Source of the DNA: CAYVUV01 sp964455095
GTDB lineage: Bacteria; Desulfobacterota; Binatia; HRBIN30; CADEER01
Length of the DNA: 52,335 nt
Assembly: GCA_964455095.1 (NCBI GenBank)
Contig: CAYVUV010000149.1
Location: 1 to 52,335, forward strand
Reading direction: 5' to 3'
The notes below the pieces were generated by a model. That model made no database searches, was not told the origin of the DNA, and saw only the letters and a list, made by a program, of their open reading frames with translations. The position numbers were made by a program, and so were the translations under genes. Within the stretch, counting starts at the first letter, position 1. Each line of letters opens with the position of its first letter. Of this stretch, positions 8,424 to 16,997 are shown in pieces.

Positions 8424-9620
8424 TCACGCCGCGCGCAGGCGCCGGTTGGCGAAGACGTAGACCAACACGATGGCCATGACGCCGGCGTTCAGCATGTACG
8501 GGCCGAGCGGGGCGAGCTCGTAGAGCTTGGTGCCGATCATCGGTCCGACCACGTTGCCGATCACCGCGACGCCGCCGAGCAGGCCGGCGACCGACCCTTG
8601 CTCGTCGGGGCCGACGGCGAGTGATGCACCCGCCGCCGAGCCCGGCCGCACCAGGCCGAGCCCGGTGCCGAGCAGGGCCAGGCTGGCGACATAGGCGGGG
8701 AAGGTGCCGCCCGTGCACAGCAGGACGAACGCGGCGAGCATCAGCACGACGCCGGTGCGGATCATCGCCCGACCGGACGGCCGCAGGCGTTGCACCAGCA
8801 CGAGCTGCGTCAGCACGCTGGAGACCGCCAGCACGACGAAGCCGATGCCGCAGTACTGCACGGTCTCGTGCGGCGTCAGGCCGAGGACGTCCTGCAGCAG
8901 AAAGCCGAAGGTGATGACCGTCGTCGCGCGCACCGCCTGCAGCGATGTCGCGACCAGGATGAACGGCAAGATGCGGCCGTCGCGCGCGCGCAGCCGGCGC
9001 CCCATCGGATGCTCGGCGTGTGCCGGCGGCCCCTCCTCGGGGAGGAAGCGCCAGATCGCCGCGGCGCTCAGCACGGCCAGCGCGGCGGAGAAATACAGCG
9101 GCGCGAGCAGGCCGATCGCCGCCAGGGCGGCGCCGATGCCCGGCCCGATGGTCTCGCCGAGGCCCATGCCGGCATTGAGCACCGACACGCCGGCCGTGCG
9201 CTCGGTGCGGCTGGTGCGGTCGGCGATGTACGCCTGCGAGGCCGGACCGGTGCCCGAGCCGAGCACCGCGAAGAGCGAGCGCGCGCCGACCAGCAGCGGA
9301 TAGACGATCGACGTCGGCAGCAGGTGCCAGAGCCCGCTCTGCAGCACCAGCGCGACGAGCGACATCGACAGCGCATACCCCAGCAGCCCGAAGAGGATGA
9401 TGTTGCGCCGGCCCTTCCGGTCGCTGCGCCGTCCCCACATCGGGCTGATGAAGACCCAGATCGAGGCCGAGGTGGCGAAGACGGTCGAGACCTGGAACGG
9501 CGACAGACCGATCTCGCGCGCCACCGGCGGCAGGATGGAAAACAACATCGACTGTCCGATGCCGACGCAGGCGACGGACAGGAACAGCAGTCGAAACGAT
9601 GAACGGTGGTCGGGCGACAT
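8424..9620 (-). CDS. Major facilitator superfamily transporter
   Basis: 398 residues with about 12 predicted membrane segments, the usual size for the family. The loop between helices 2 and 3 contains the MFS signature as PMWGRRSDRKGRR, and the second half repeats the pattern more loosely. The N-terminal half (GQSMLFSILPPVAREIGLS) resembles drug and sugar efflux or tetracycline-resistance-type carriers. Substrate is unknown. It is convergent with the NTF2-like gene and divergent from the crotonase gene, so it is probably transcribed alone. Confidence 0.88.
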   Translation of the reverse strand: MSPDHRSSFRLLFLSVACVGIGQSMLFSILPPVAREIGLSPFQVSTVFATSASIWVFISPMWGRRSDRKGRRNIILFGLLGYALSMSLVALVLQSGLWHLLPTSIVYPLLVGARSLFAVLGSGTGPASQAYIADRTSRTERTAGVSVLNAGMGLGETIGPGIGAALAAIGLLAPLYFSAALAVLSAAAIWRFLPEEGPPAHAEHPMGRRLRARDGRILPFILVATSLQAVRATTVITFGFLLQDVLGLTPHETVQYCGIGFVVLAVSSVLTQLVLVQRLRPSGRAMIRTGVVLMLAAFVLLCTGGTFPAYVASLALLGTGLGLVRPGSAAGASLAVGPDEQGSVAGLLGGVAVIGNVVGPMIGTKLYELAPLGPYMLNAGVMAIVLVYVFANRRLRAA

Positions 9621-9742
9621 GGCGACCGGTCAGATGTGGCACTCGCGGCGGCCGCTGACAAACGACAATCGTGGACGGGGGATGGGGACGTGTGTCAGGT
9701 TCTGGTGGAACGGGTCTGTTGATTGGCGAGGGAGGCCGTCCG

Positions 9743-10531
9743 ATGAAGTACGACACGATCGATCTATCGGTGCGCGATGGCGTGGCGCATCTGACGTTCA
9801 ACCGCCCGGAGGCGGCGAACTCGATCACGCTCGAGTTCGCCCGCGACTTCATGTACGCGGCGCTGCAGTGCGACGAGGACCCGGCGGTGCGCGTCGTGCT
9901 GCTCAGCGGGGCGGGGAAGATGTTCTGCGCCGGCGGCGACCTGAAGACCTTCGCCGGCCGCGGCGACGACTTGCCGCGTTACCTCAAGGAGGTGACCACG
10001 TATCTGCACGCCGGCGTCTCGCGCCTGACGCGTATGGACGCGCCGGTGATCGCCGCCGTGCACGGCAGCGCGGCGGGGGCGGGCATGAGCTTTGCCTGCG
10101 CCGCCGACCTCGTGCTCGCCGCCGCCAGCGCCAAGTTCACCATGGCGTACACCCGCGCCGGCCTGGTGCCCGACGGGTCGTCGACGTACTTCCTCTCGCG
10201 CGTCGTTGGTCTGCGCCGCGCGCTGGAGCTGACGCTGACCAACCGCGTGCTCAGCGCGTCAGAGGCGTTGGCGCTCGGCATCGTCACGCGTGTGATTCCC
10301 GACCCCGACCTACTGGCCGAAGCGGGCGCCCTCGCCGCCGCGCTCGCTGCCGGTCCTACCCGTGCCTTCGGCGCGTCCAAGCGGCTGCTGCACGCGGGCT
10401 GGACCGGCACGCTGGAAACGCAGATGGAGCTCGAGACGCGCGCCATCTCCGACATCGCCCGCAGCGCCGACGCGCGCGAGGGCATCGCCGCCTTCATCGC
10501 CAAGCGGCCACCCGAGTTCCGCGGCCGCTGA
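9743..10531 (+). CDS. Enoyl-CoA hydratase/isomerase (crotonase) family, PaaG-like
   Basis: 262 residues, normal length. The ATG at 9743 gives the standard crotonase start (MKYDTIDLSVRDGVAHLTFNRPEAANS). The oxyanion-hole segment is FCAGGDL and the second is HGSAAGAGMSFACAADLVLA. The first catalytic glutamate of true hydratases is not in its usual place. Instead an aspartate (D144, in GLVPDGSSTYFL) sits where PaaG-type isomerases place theirs. This favours an isomerase-like reaction on an acyl-CoA over simple hydration. The downstream acyl-CoA synthetase could supply substrates, but the genes are not contiguous. Confidence 0.88.
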   Translation: MKYDTIDLSVRDGVAHLTFNRPEAANSITLEFARDFMYAALQCDEDPAVRVVLLSGAGKMFCAGGDLKTFAGRGDDLPRYLKEVTTYLHAGVSRLTRMDAPVIAAVHGSAAGAGMSFACAADLVLAAASAKFTMAYTRAGLVPDGSSTYFLSRVVGLRRALELTLTNRVLSASEALALGIVTRVIPDPDLLAEAGALAAALAAGPTRAFGASKRLLHAGWTGTLETQMELETRAISDIARSADAREGIAAFIAKRPPEFRGR

Positions 10532-10624
10532 CGCCGGCGTGTTTCTGCCCTTGCCGGGCGGCTGAGTCGGCATACCATGAGGTGAACGGACAAATCTGCT
10601 CCTGACCTGGATGGGGGGAACGCT

Positions 10625-11020
10625 ATGGCACAGCACGAGATCGAGGTCATTCTGACTCGCCAGCTGGCGAGCTATCTGGCGATGCCGATCTTCATCGTCG
10701 ATCCGGCGGGAACGCTGATCTTCTACAACGAGCCGGCCGAGCGAATCCTGGGGCAACGTTTCGAGGAGACCGGCGAGCTGGCCGGCAACGAGTGGGGCAC
10801 GGCGTTCAACGCCACCGACGAATCCGGTGTGCCGCTCGCGCCGGATCAGCTGCCGCTGATGATCGCGCTCGAGCAGCACCGGCCAGTGCACAGCCGTATC
10901 GGCATCGTCGGGCTCGACAAGGTGCGCCGCGTCATTGCCATCACCGCCATGCCGCTGATCGGCCATGCCCATCGCCATCTCGGCGCCATCGCGATTTTCT
11001 GGGAGGTTGACGAACAATGA
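10625..11020 (+). CDS. Stand-alone PAS domain protein
   Basis: 131 residues, essentially one PAS fold: ASYLAMPIFIVDPAGTLIFYNEPAERILG, then a helix-rich middle, then the closing strands RRVIAITAMPLI and LGAIAIFWEV. There is no kinase, cyclase or DNA-binding output domain. A GGGGGGAA ribosome site precedes the ATG. The stop overlaps the start of the downstream metallo-beta-lactamase-fold gene as ATGA, so the two are translationally coupled. This makes the hydrolase a likely output partner. The ligand is unknown. Confidence 0.8.
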   Translation: MAQHEIEVILTRQLASYLAMPIFIVDPAGTLIFYNEPAERILGQRFEETGELAGNEWGTAFNATDESGVPLAPDQLPLMIALEQHRPVHSRIGIVGLDKVRRVIAITAMPLIGHAHRHLGAIAIFWEVDEQ

Positions 11021-11853
11021 ACGTCACGCTCTGGGGCACGCGCGGTTCCCTGGCCAGCCCGGGGACGGACACCGCCCGCTACGGCGGCAACACGTCGTGC
11101 GTCGAGGTGCGCGATGCTGCCGACACGGTGCTCGTGCTCGACGCGGGAACCGGCATCCGCCGCCTCGGCACGGCGCTGCCGTCGGGGCTGCGGCGCCTGG
11201 ACCTGCTCCTGACCCACCTGCACATGGACCACATTCAGGGCCTCGGCTTCTTCGGCCCGCTCTACGACCCAAACATGGAGGTGCACATCTGGGGACCGGC
11301 GGGCGCCACGCTCAGTCTGCGCAGCCGGTTGACGCGCTACCTGTCGCCGCCGTTCTTCCCCGTCCACATGCGCGATCTGCCGTGCCGCCTGGCGCTGCAC
11401 GAAGTGCCGGCCGGCGATTTCTACATCGGTGCGTTCCGCGTCCGCGCCGCCCTGGTCTGCCATCCCGGACCGACCGTGGGATACCGCATCAGCAGCGCGG
11501 ACCGGGTGGTCGCCTATCTGCCCGATCACGAACCGGCCCTCGGCGCGACGAAGTTTCCTTTGGCGCCCGATTGGACGTCAGGGTTCGACCTCGTCGCCGA
11601 TGTCGATCTGCTGATTCACGACGCGCAATATACGCAGACCGAGTACGCCGACCATGTCGGCTGGGGGCACAGCTCGATCGATCAAGTGATCGAGCTCGCC
11701 CGCCTGGCGCGCGTCAAACGCCTCGTCGCGTTCCATCACGATCCGACCCACACCGACGAGGACATCGACCGCATGCTGGCCGACGCGCAGGAACGGCTGC
11801 GCCCGGGCTTCCCCGTCACCCCCGCCGCCGAGGGCGCGACGTTCAGCCTGTGA
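11017..11853 (+). CDS. MBL-fold metallo-hydrolase coupled to the PAS protein
   Basis: 278 residues. It opens with VTLWGTRGS and GGNTSCVEVR, then the metal site LTHLHMDHIQG (HxHxDH), a further histidine in VCHPGPTVGYRI, an aspartate in VAYLPDHEP, and the C-terminal GWGHSS and FHHDPTH motifs. This is the RNase Z/PhnP/cyclic-nucleotide-phosphodiesterase-like branch of the fold. A phosphodiester substrate is therefore plausible but not proven. The ATG overlaps the PAS gene stop by four bases, with GGGAGG ten bases upstream. A paralogue of similar motif order lies at 26128-27072. Confidence 0.85.
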   Translation: MNVTLWGTRGSLASPGTDTARYGGNTSCVEVRDAADTVLVLDAGTGIRRLGTALPSGLRRLDLLLTHLHMDHIQGLGFFGPLYDPNMEVHIWGPAGATLSLRSRLTRYLSPPFFPVHMRDLPCRLALHEVPAGDFYIGAFRVRAALVCHPGPTVGYRISSADRVVAYLPDHEPALGATKFPLAPDWTSGFDLVADVDLLIHDAQYTQTEYADHVGWGHSSIDQVIELARLARVKRLVAFHHDPTHTDEDIDRMLADAQERLRPGFPVTPAAEGATFSL

Positions 11854-11864
11854 TCCGTCCGGGA

Positions 11865-11930
11865 TCCTCTTCGCGGCTTCGCGCCCTCGCGTGAGATTCC
11901 TTCTTCTGTCTCACACGAAGCCGCGAAGGA
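11865..11930. repeat. Hairpin-forming inverted repeat, possible terminator
   Basis: A perfect 12-base pair (TTCGCGGCTTCG at 11870-11881 with its complement at 11916-11927) is extended outward by TCCT/AGGA and inward by TGAGA/TCTCA, with an unpaired stretch in the left arm. It starts 12 bases after the MBL gene stop. No T-run follows, so it is either a Rho-type or processing hairpin or a dispersed repeat. It also covers the bases just before an ATG at 11931, which argues against that codon as the acyl-CoA synthetase start. Confidence 0.6.
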
Positions 11931-12002
11931 ATGCCCTCAACAAGAACCCTGCCGCATCCGCCGCAGTTGGCAGCACTTGGCGCGGCGATGTATGGAAACC
12001 AG

Positions 12003-13610
12003 ATGTCGCAGAACTCAAGTGTGGTAGCCCGTTGGGGTCAGACCTTTCGGGTTTTGGGGGGCGCCGGGGTCCTGAGCCCGAGCTTCATTCTCGCTCTCGG
12101 TCGCGCCAACAAGCGCTGGGGGCCGACCGCGGCGGCTGGGTTCGCCGCCTCGGCCGCGCGCCGGCCCAACGATGTCGCGATCATCGACGATGCGGGGACA
12201 CTCACCTTCGGCGAGCTGCACCGGCGCACGAACGCGATCGCCAACGGCCTCGCTGCCGCCGGCGTGCGCGAGGGGGACGGCATCGGCATCCTGTGCCGCA
12301 ATCACCGCGGCTTCGTCGAGGCCACCGTGGCGGCGGCCAAGGTCGGCGCCGACGCCCTCTTTCTCAACACCGGCTTCGCCGGCCCCCAGCTCGGCGATGT
12401 GCTGGCGCGCGAGCAGGCCGTGGCGGTGATCTACGACGACGAGTTCTCCGCCATGGTCGAGGCCGGCGCCGGCGATCGACACTTGTTCCTCGCCTGGCAC
12501 GAGGGCGCTGCGAATCGGCCGTCGCTCGACGAGCTGGCCGCGCGGCATTCGAGCGCCGAGCCGCCGACCCCCAAAAGGCCGGGGCGCGCGACGATTCTCA
12601 CCTCCGGCACGACCGGCACGCCCAAGGGGGCGCGCCGCCCGGCCAAGAAGATCGATCTCGACACGATGGTCGGCGTGTTTGCGGCGATGCCCTACCGCGT
12701 CGGCGAGACCACCGTGATCGCCGCGCCGACGTTCCATGCCTGGGGCCTGACGCAGCTCACTATCGCCGGCATGCTGTCGTGCACCGTCGTGCTGCGACGC
12801 CGCTTCGATCCGGAGGGCACGCTGGCCGCGGTGGCGCAGTCGAAGGCCACGACGCTGGCGGTCGTGCCGGTGATGATGCAGCGCATGCTGGGGCTCGACC
12901 AGGACGCCATCCGCCGCCACGACACGTCGAGCCTGCGCATCACCGCCGCCAGCGGCTCGGCGTTGCCCGGCGAACTGGCCGTGCGCTGGATGAACACCTT
13001 CGGCGACAACCTCTACAACTTCTACGGCTCCACCGAAGTGGCGCAGGCCAGCATCGCCGGCCCCGCCGACCTGCGCGCCGCGCCCGGTACGGCTGGCCGC
13101 GTGCCGCGCGGCGTGGTGGTGAGGATTCTCGACGAAAACGGGAAGGAAGTGCCGCGCGGCCAGATCGGGCGCATCTTCGTCGCCAACCAGGCGCAGTTCG
13201 ACGGCTACACCGGCGGCGGCGGCAAGGAGATCATCGACGGCATGATGTCGAGCGGCGACGTCGGCTACTTCGACGAGCACGGCCGCCTGTTCGTCGCCGG
13301 ACGCGACGACGACATGATCATCTCCGGCGGCGAGAACGTCTTCCCCCTCGAAGTCGAGAGCCTGCTCGCCGACCACGAAGCGATCGCCGATGTCGCGGTC
13401 ATCGGCGTTCCCGACCAGGAGTTCGGCCAACGCCTCAAAGCCTTCGTCGTCCCGCAGCGGGGTCGCGCGCTCACCGCCGACGAGGTGAAGGACTACGTCC
13501 GCAGCCGCCTGGCGCGCTACAAGATCCCGCGCGACGTCGAGTTCCTCGACGAGATCCCGCGCAACCCAACCGGCAAGATCCTCAAGCGCGTCCTGCGCGA
13601 GCAGGCTTAG
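12003..13610 (+). CDS. Acyl-CoA synthetase, AMP-binding (FadD-like)
   Basis: 535 residues from the ATG at 12003; ATGs at 11988 and 11931 are alternatives, the last abutting a hairpin repeat. It is an ANL-superfamily ligase that adenylates a carboxylic acid and transfers it to CoA. Visible motifs are the P-loop-like TSGTTGTPKG, the FYGSTE motif, GDVGYFDEHGRLFVAGRDDD, the SGGENVFP hinge region, and the C-terminal catalytic lysine in PTGKILKR. The N-terminus with RWGPTAAAGFAASAARRP resembles the mycobacterial FadD2/FadD12 group. Substrate is probably a fatty or related acid. Confidence 0.9.
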   Translation: MSQNSSVVARWGQTFRVLGGAGVLSPSFILALGRANKRWGPTAAAGFAASAARRPNDVAIIDDAGTLTFGELHRRTNAIANGLAAAGVREGDGIGILCRNHRGFVEATVAAAKVGADALFLNTGFAGPQLGDVLAREQAVAVIYDDEFSAMVEAGAGDRHLFLAWHEGAANRPSLDELAARHSSAEPPTPKRPGRATILTSGTTGTPKGARRPAKKIDLDTMVGVFAAMPYRVGETTVIAAPTFHAWGLTQLTIAGMLSCTVVLRRRFDPEGTLAAVAQSKATTLAVVPVMMQRMLGLDQDAIRRHDTSSLRITAASGSALPGELAVRWMNTFGDNLYNFYGSTEVAQASIAGPADLRAAPGTAGRVPRGVVVRILDENGKEVPRGQIGRIFVANQAQFDGYTGGGGKEIIDGMMSSGDVGYFDEHGRLFVAGRDDDMIISGGENVFPLEVESLLADHEAIADVAVIGVPDQEFGQRLKAFVVPQRGRALTADEVKDYVRSRLARYKIPRDVEFLDEIPRNPTGKILKRVLREQA

Positions 13611-13736
13611 CGACTCGATATTTTTGTTGCCCCGGTCGGGCGGGATGCGTATGAGTTTGAGCATCCCAATCATGAGCGTACGGAACGCCCAATGGTGCCG
13701 TCACCGCCCCGTGGTGGAAGTGACGGGCCTCAACGG

Positions 13737-14426
13737 ATGAGAGCGCTGCGGATTCGAGCCCGTGCGGCCGCGGCGCGCCGACTACTGATGTCGGCGATTC
13801 TAGTGTTGTCGTGGTCGACGGTTGCGCGGGCGCAGCTGAACGTTTGTGCTCGCGATGGCAGCGCGATCGCGGCTGGATTGGTGCAGCTGGAACAAAGTGT
13901 CGACCCCTGCGGCGAGTCGGCTGAGATCCACGCGGTAATCGACCGTGTCCGACGCTGTGCGAGCAATACCTACAATCTCTGCACGGACGCGACCGCGACG
14001 CGAAACCTCTTTGATCGGCCGCCGTTCGATCAGATGATGCCGCGGGCGATCACCTGGAATCCTTCACTTCGAACCGAGGTCGAGCTCGAATGCAGCGCCG
14101 ACCCACGCCGCCCCTTGTTGCGCGATCCAACCGCATCGCTCTTGCATGAGTTGGTGCACGCGGCGCAGGACTGCGACGGTCTGAACCCAGGTGAACACGA
14201 ATTGGAGGCGGTTCGCATCGAGAACGTTTATCGCCGCGCTGCAGGTCTGTGTCAGCGCACCGGCTATGGGGACGAGACCCTGCCGCCGTCGATGGTCGTG
14301 TCGTGCTCGGTCGGGCCGTGTTTGTGTTCGGCCTCGGAACCCCAGGCGCCACAATCGGCGGTGGCCGGTGCGACAGGCCCGGGTCAACACTTGACCGAAA
14401 CCAGCGGCGACGGCGCCCGAAACTGA
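13737..14426 (+). CDS. Secreted M91-like (NleD-type) metallopeptidase homologue
   Basis: 229 residues from the ATG at 13737; the frame is open a further 15 codons upstream. A signal peptide is evident (Arg-rich start, LLMSAILVLSWSTVARA, cleavage near AQLN). The key motif is LLHELVHAAQDC, a zincin HExxH (HELVH at 137-141). It is followed about 20 residues later by ELEAVRIENVYRRAAGL and RTGYGD, matching the spacing seen in peptidase family M91, typified by the NleD effector. Several cysteines suggest an oxidising, extracytoplasmic location. No secretion machinery is nearby. It is convergent with a Cys-rich lipoprotein gene. Confidence 0.65.
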   Translation: MRALRIRARAAAARRLLMSAILVLSWSTVARAQLNVCARDGSAIAAGLVQLEQSVDPCGESAEIHAVIDRVRRCASNTYNLCTDATATRNLFDRPPFDQMMPRAITWNPSLRTEVELECSADPRRPLLRDPTASLLHELVHAAQDCDGLNPGEHELEAVRIENVYRRAAGLCQRTGYGDETLPPSMVVSCSVGPCLCSASEPQAPQSAVAGATGPGQHLTETSGDGARN

Positions 14427-14427
14427 A

Positions 14428-14463
14428 GATGGCTGGAGCAGCACCACAATTGCTCCAGCCATC
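14428..14463. terminator. Bidirectional hairpin between convergent genes
   Basis: A perfect 13-base stem (14428-14440 with 14451-14463) closes a 10-base loop. It sits in the 54 bases between the converging stops at 14426 and 14481, and outer bases CTGAAG/CTTCAG could lengthen it with a bulge. There is no clear T-run on either strand, but position and stem strength favour a shared terminator. Confidence 0.7.
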
Positions 14464-14480
14464 CCCTTCAGCAGACGTCG

Positions 14481-14969
14481 TCAGCGACATACGGTGCCGA
14501 GGTTCAACCACGCACCGTCGTTGCAGAGAAAAGTCGCGCCTGACTGGCAGATGGTCGAGCCACTGGAGACGGTCGCCCCGCCGAACATGCAAGTGCTGCC
14601 GGACGGGATGACGCGAACCGGCGAATCGCCGACCGAGCACGGCATGCGCAGGCTGCTCCACTTGCCGTCCTCGCAACGGAATTGCGTCCCGGCCTGACAG
14701 CTTGCCGATCCGTCCGCGAACGAGATGCCGCCGAAGTCGCAGGGGCGAGTTGAGGCGATCTGGGGTTCGGTGGCCTTGCAGGCGCGCGCCGACGCCATCC
14801 ATTCGCCATCGTCGCAGCGAAACTCGCTGCTGTTCTGGCACGACGCCCCGCCGTCGGAATACTTGATCCCGTTGAAGTAACACGGGTCACCAGCTTGAGC
14901 GGTGTGCGCGGCGCAGCCCACCAGCAAGAACGCGCCTAGAGCTGCCGTGATCATTGGTTTGGAGCTCAT
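14481..14969 (-). CDS. Putative lipoprotein with three Cys-framed repeats
   Basis: 162 residues. A lipobox LLVGC puts the lipidated cysteine at C19; cleavage near TAQA is the alternative. The mature part is three tandem repeats of about 45 residues, each with the frame C-x-F/Y-x-G, then S/DGxxxCQ, then F-x-C-x-DGxW, and a final C. The four cysteines per repeat probably form two disulfides. The DGxxxCQ segment slightly resembles DUF1496. An AGGAGG ribosome site lies six bases before the ATG. Function is unknown; it converges on the M91-like peptidase gene. Confidence 0.7.
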   Translation of the reverse strand: MSSKPMITAALGAFLLVGCAAHTAQAGDPCYFNGIKYSDGGASCQNSSEFRCDDGEWMASARACKATEPQIASTRPCDFGGISFADGSASCQAGTQFRCEDGKWSSLRMPCSVGDSPVRVIPSGSTCMFGGATVSSGSTICQSGATFLCNDGAWLNLGTVCR

Positions 14970-15206
14970 CGGGTTCCTCCTTGTTTAGGGTTGTCAAAAG
15001 CAGCCATTGACGGCTCGCACGAGGTGCGCGAGGCGGCTGGAATGACAAGCTGTTTCCCCACGCATTTCGCAGCTTCCGTGCCAGCCCGCTCACAACGGCC
15101 CGACCCAACCCACCGGCGAGCCTGAGAAGTGAGAAGCGCCACTCTTACAGGAGCGCCGTGTAAGGACGATGCGCGTTCTTACGGCGACCCTGGCTGAGGC
15201 GGGCAA

Positions 15207-16997
15207 CTATGCGTGGCGCTGCAGGGGGATGGCGACCGAGAAGGTCGATCCCTGATAGGGTCGGCTCGACACCGCGACGTCGCCCTGCAGCAAACCGGTG
15301 AGCTTCTTCACCAGCGCCAGCCCGAGGCCGACGCCGCCGTAGCGCCGGCTCATCGAGCCGTCGACCTGGCGGAACTCGTCGAAGATGTGCGGGATCTCCT
15401 CGGCGGGGATGCCGATGCCGGTGTCGGCAACCTCGAAGATCACCCGGTCGTTTGGCGCGTCGTGCCAGGCGCGGATGGTGATGCGGCCCTCGGTGGTGAA
15501 CTTGAACGCGTTGGTCACCAGGTTCGACAGCACCTGCTCGAGGCGGACCGGATCGGTGCGCAACACGGGCAGCGCCGGCGGGCATTCCCAGACCACTTCC
15601 ACCGGCTTGCCGCGCCGCAGCTCGTCGACCAGCGGCGAGAGCCATTGCATGATCTCGGGCACCGTCACCGCCTGCACCTCGGGGCGCAATTTGCCGGTGT
15701 TGAGACCGGCCAGCGTCATCAGGTCGCGCAGCAGCGTGAAGAGGTGTTCGGACTGGGCGCGAATGCGGATCAACAGGTCCACCTCCTGATGCGGCAGTGG
15801 GTGGTCGAGCAGCATGTCGGTGTAGCCGATGATGACGTTGAGCGGCGTGCGCAGCTCGTGCGACACGTTGGCGAGGAACTCCTCCTTGAGGCGGATCAGC
15901 TCGTCGCGTTCTTCGAGCCGCTGCTCGAGCGAGCTGCGCGACCGCGCCACCTCCTCGCGCATGCGCTCGAACATCCGCGCCAGCGTCGCCACCTCGTCCC
16001 TCCGCTTGCCGACGACGACGGGCTGCGTCAGGTCGCCGCCCGCGATCACCTCGGCGGCGTGCGTCAGCGATACGATCGAGCCGACGAAGCGACGCACGAA
16101 CGGCGCGCCGACCACGAGCACGAGCAACGTCAGGCCGGCCCCGAGCCCGAACAGGAGGCGCTGCGAATGTCGGATGTCGGCGAGCGCGGTGGCGCGCGAC
16201 TGGCCAGCCACCACCCGCCACGGCGCACTCGATAGGGTCGTCGAGGCCATCAACGGGCCTTCCTCGGCGTCGCCGGAAGCGGCGAGAGGGCGGAGCAGCC
16301 GCAGCCCTTTGGTGCCGGCCAGCACCGCGTTGCTCTGATCGAGCACCGCGGCGAAGCGGCCCTGCGCGGTGGAGAGCGCGCCGGGAATGCCGGCGAACGC
16401 CGGCGCCGAGAGATCGATGATCCCACACAGGGTGCCGGCCCGCGCGCCGTCCGGCGTCTCGATCGCGGCGGCGAGCACGACGTGCGGGTGATCGAGCAGC
16501 TCGCTGGAGGGGAATCCCCGCGTCACCGTCTCGGCCCCCGCGTTGAGCAACTCTCGCAGCGCCGGCTCATCCGACACGTTGCGCCGGACCCACGGGAAGC
16601 CCGGCGGCTCCGCCCACAGCACGACGCCGCGCGCGTCGGCGAGAAAGACGCCGCCGGTGAAGACCGGCGACTTGAAGAAGAGGTAGTGCAGCGTCGTCCA
16701 CGGCGGGATCGGGCCGTCGCCTTTGGACTCGCCAATCGTCGGCAACCCGTGCACCAGGCCGGGCAGGTGCGCCACCGTCTCCAGGCGCTGCAGCCCGGCG
16801 CGGACATGCGCGTCGAGCTCGCTGGCGAGGATGTCGGCGGTCTGCTGCAGGCGCTCGTGCGCCGCGCTGGTCTCACGCCGCACCAGCGAGATGGTGAACG
16901 CGACCCAGACCGCGCAGAGCGCGGCGGTGTAGCCGATGAACAAGACGAGGCTCTTGGTCTTGATGCTCCAGCGCTGCGGCGCCGCGAGGTCGATCAT
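15207..16997 (-). CDS. Membrane sensor histidine kinase
   Basis: 596 residues. Membrane helix 1 is at about 15-40, and a Cache-like sensor domain of roughly 230 residues faces outside. Helix 2 is at about 275-295 and is followed by a HAMP domain. The HisKA box is ANVSHELRTPLN with phospho-acceptor H380. The ATPase domain has the N box (NLVTNAFKF), G1 (DTGIGIP), F (FDEFRQVD) and G2 (GVGLGLALV). No response regulator is adjacent. Its ATG overlaps the cupredoxin gene stop (TGATG), so it is the last gene of a three-gene operon. This suggests it senses a state connected with the CxxCH and cupredoxin-like proteins. Confidence 0.9.
   Translation of the reverse strand: MIDLAAPQRWSIKTKSLVLFIGYTAALCAVWVAFTISLVRRETSAAHERLQQTADILASELDAHVRAGLQRLETVAHLPGLVHGLPTIGESKGDGPIPPWTTLHYLFFKSPVFTGGVFLADARGVVLWAEPPGFPWVRRNVSDEPALRELLNAGAETVTRGFPSSELLDHPHVVLAAAIETPDGARAGTLCGIIDLSAPAFAGIPGALSTAQGRFAAVLDQSNAVLAGTKGLRLLRPLAASGDAEEGPLMASTTLSSAPWRVVAGQSRATALADIRHSQRLLFGLGAGLTLLVLVVGAPFVRRFVGSIVSLTHAAEVIAGGDLTQPVVVGKRRDEVATLARMFERMREEVARSRSSLEQRLEERDELIRLKEEFLANVSHELRTPLNVIIGYTDMLLDHPLPHQEVDLLIRIRAQSEHLFTLLRDLMTLAGLNTGKLRPEVQAVTVPEIMQWLSPLVDELRRGKPVEVVWECPPALPVLRTDPVRLEQVLSNLVTNAFKFTTEGRITIRAWHDAPNDRVIFEVADTGIGIPAEEIPHIFDEFRQVDGSMSRRYGGVGLGLALVKKLTGLLQGDVAVSSRPYQGSTFSVAIPLQRHA

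Noticed and set aside
12015..13673. 552-codon minus-strand frame over the acyl-CoA synthetase
   Set aside because: Antisense shadow with no domain; the plus strand has all ANL motifs.
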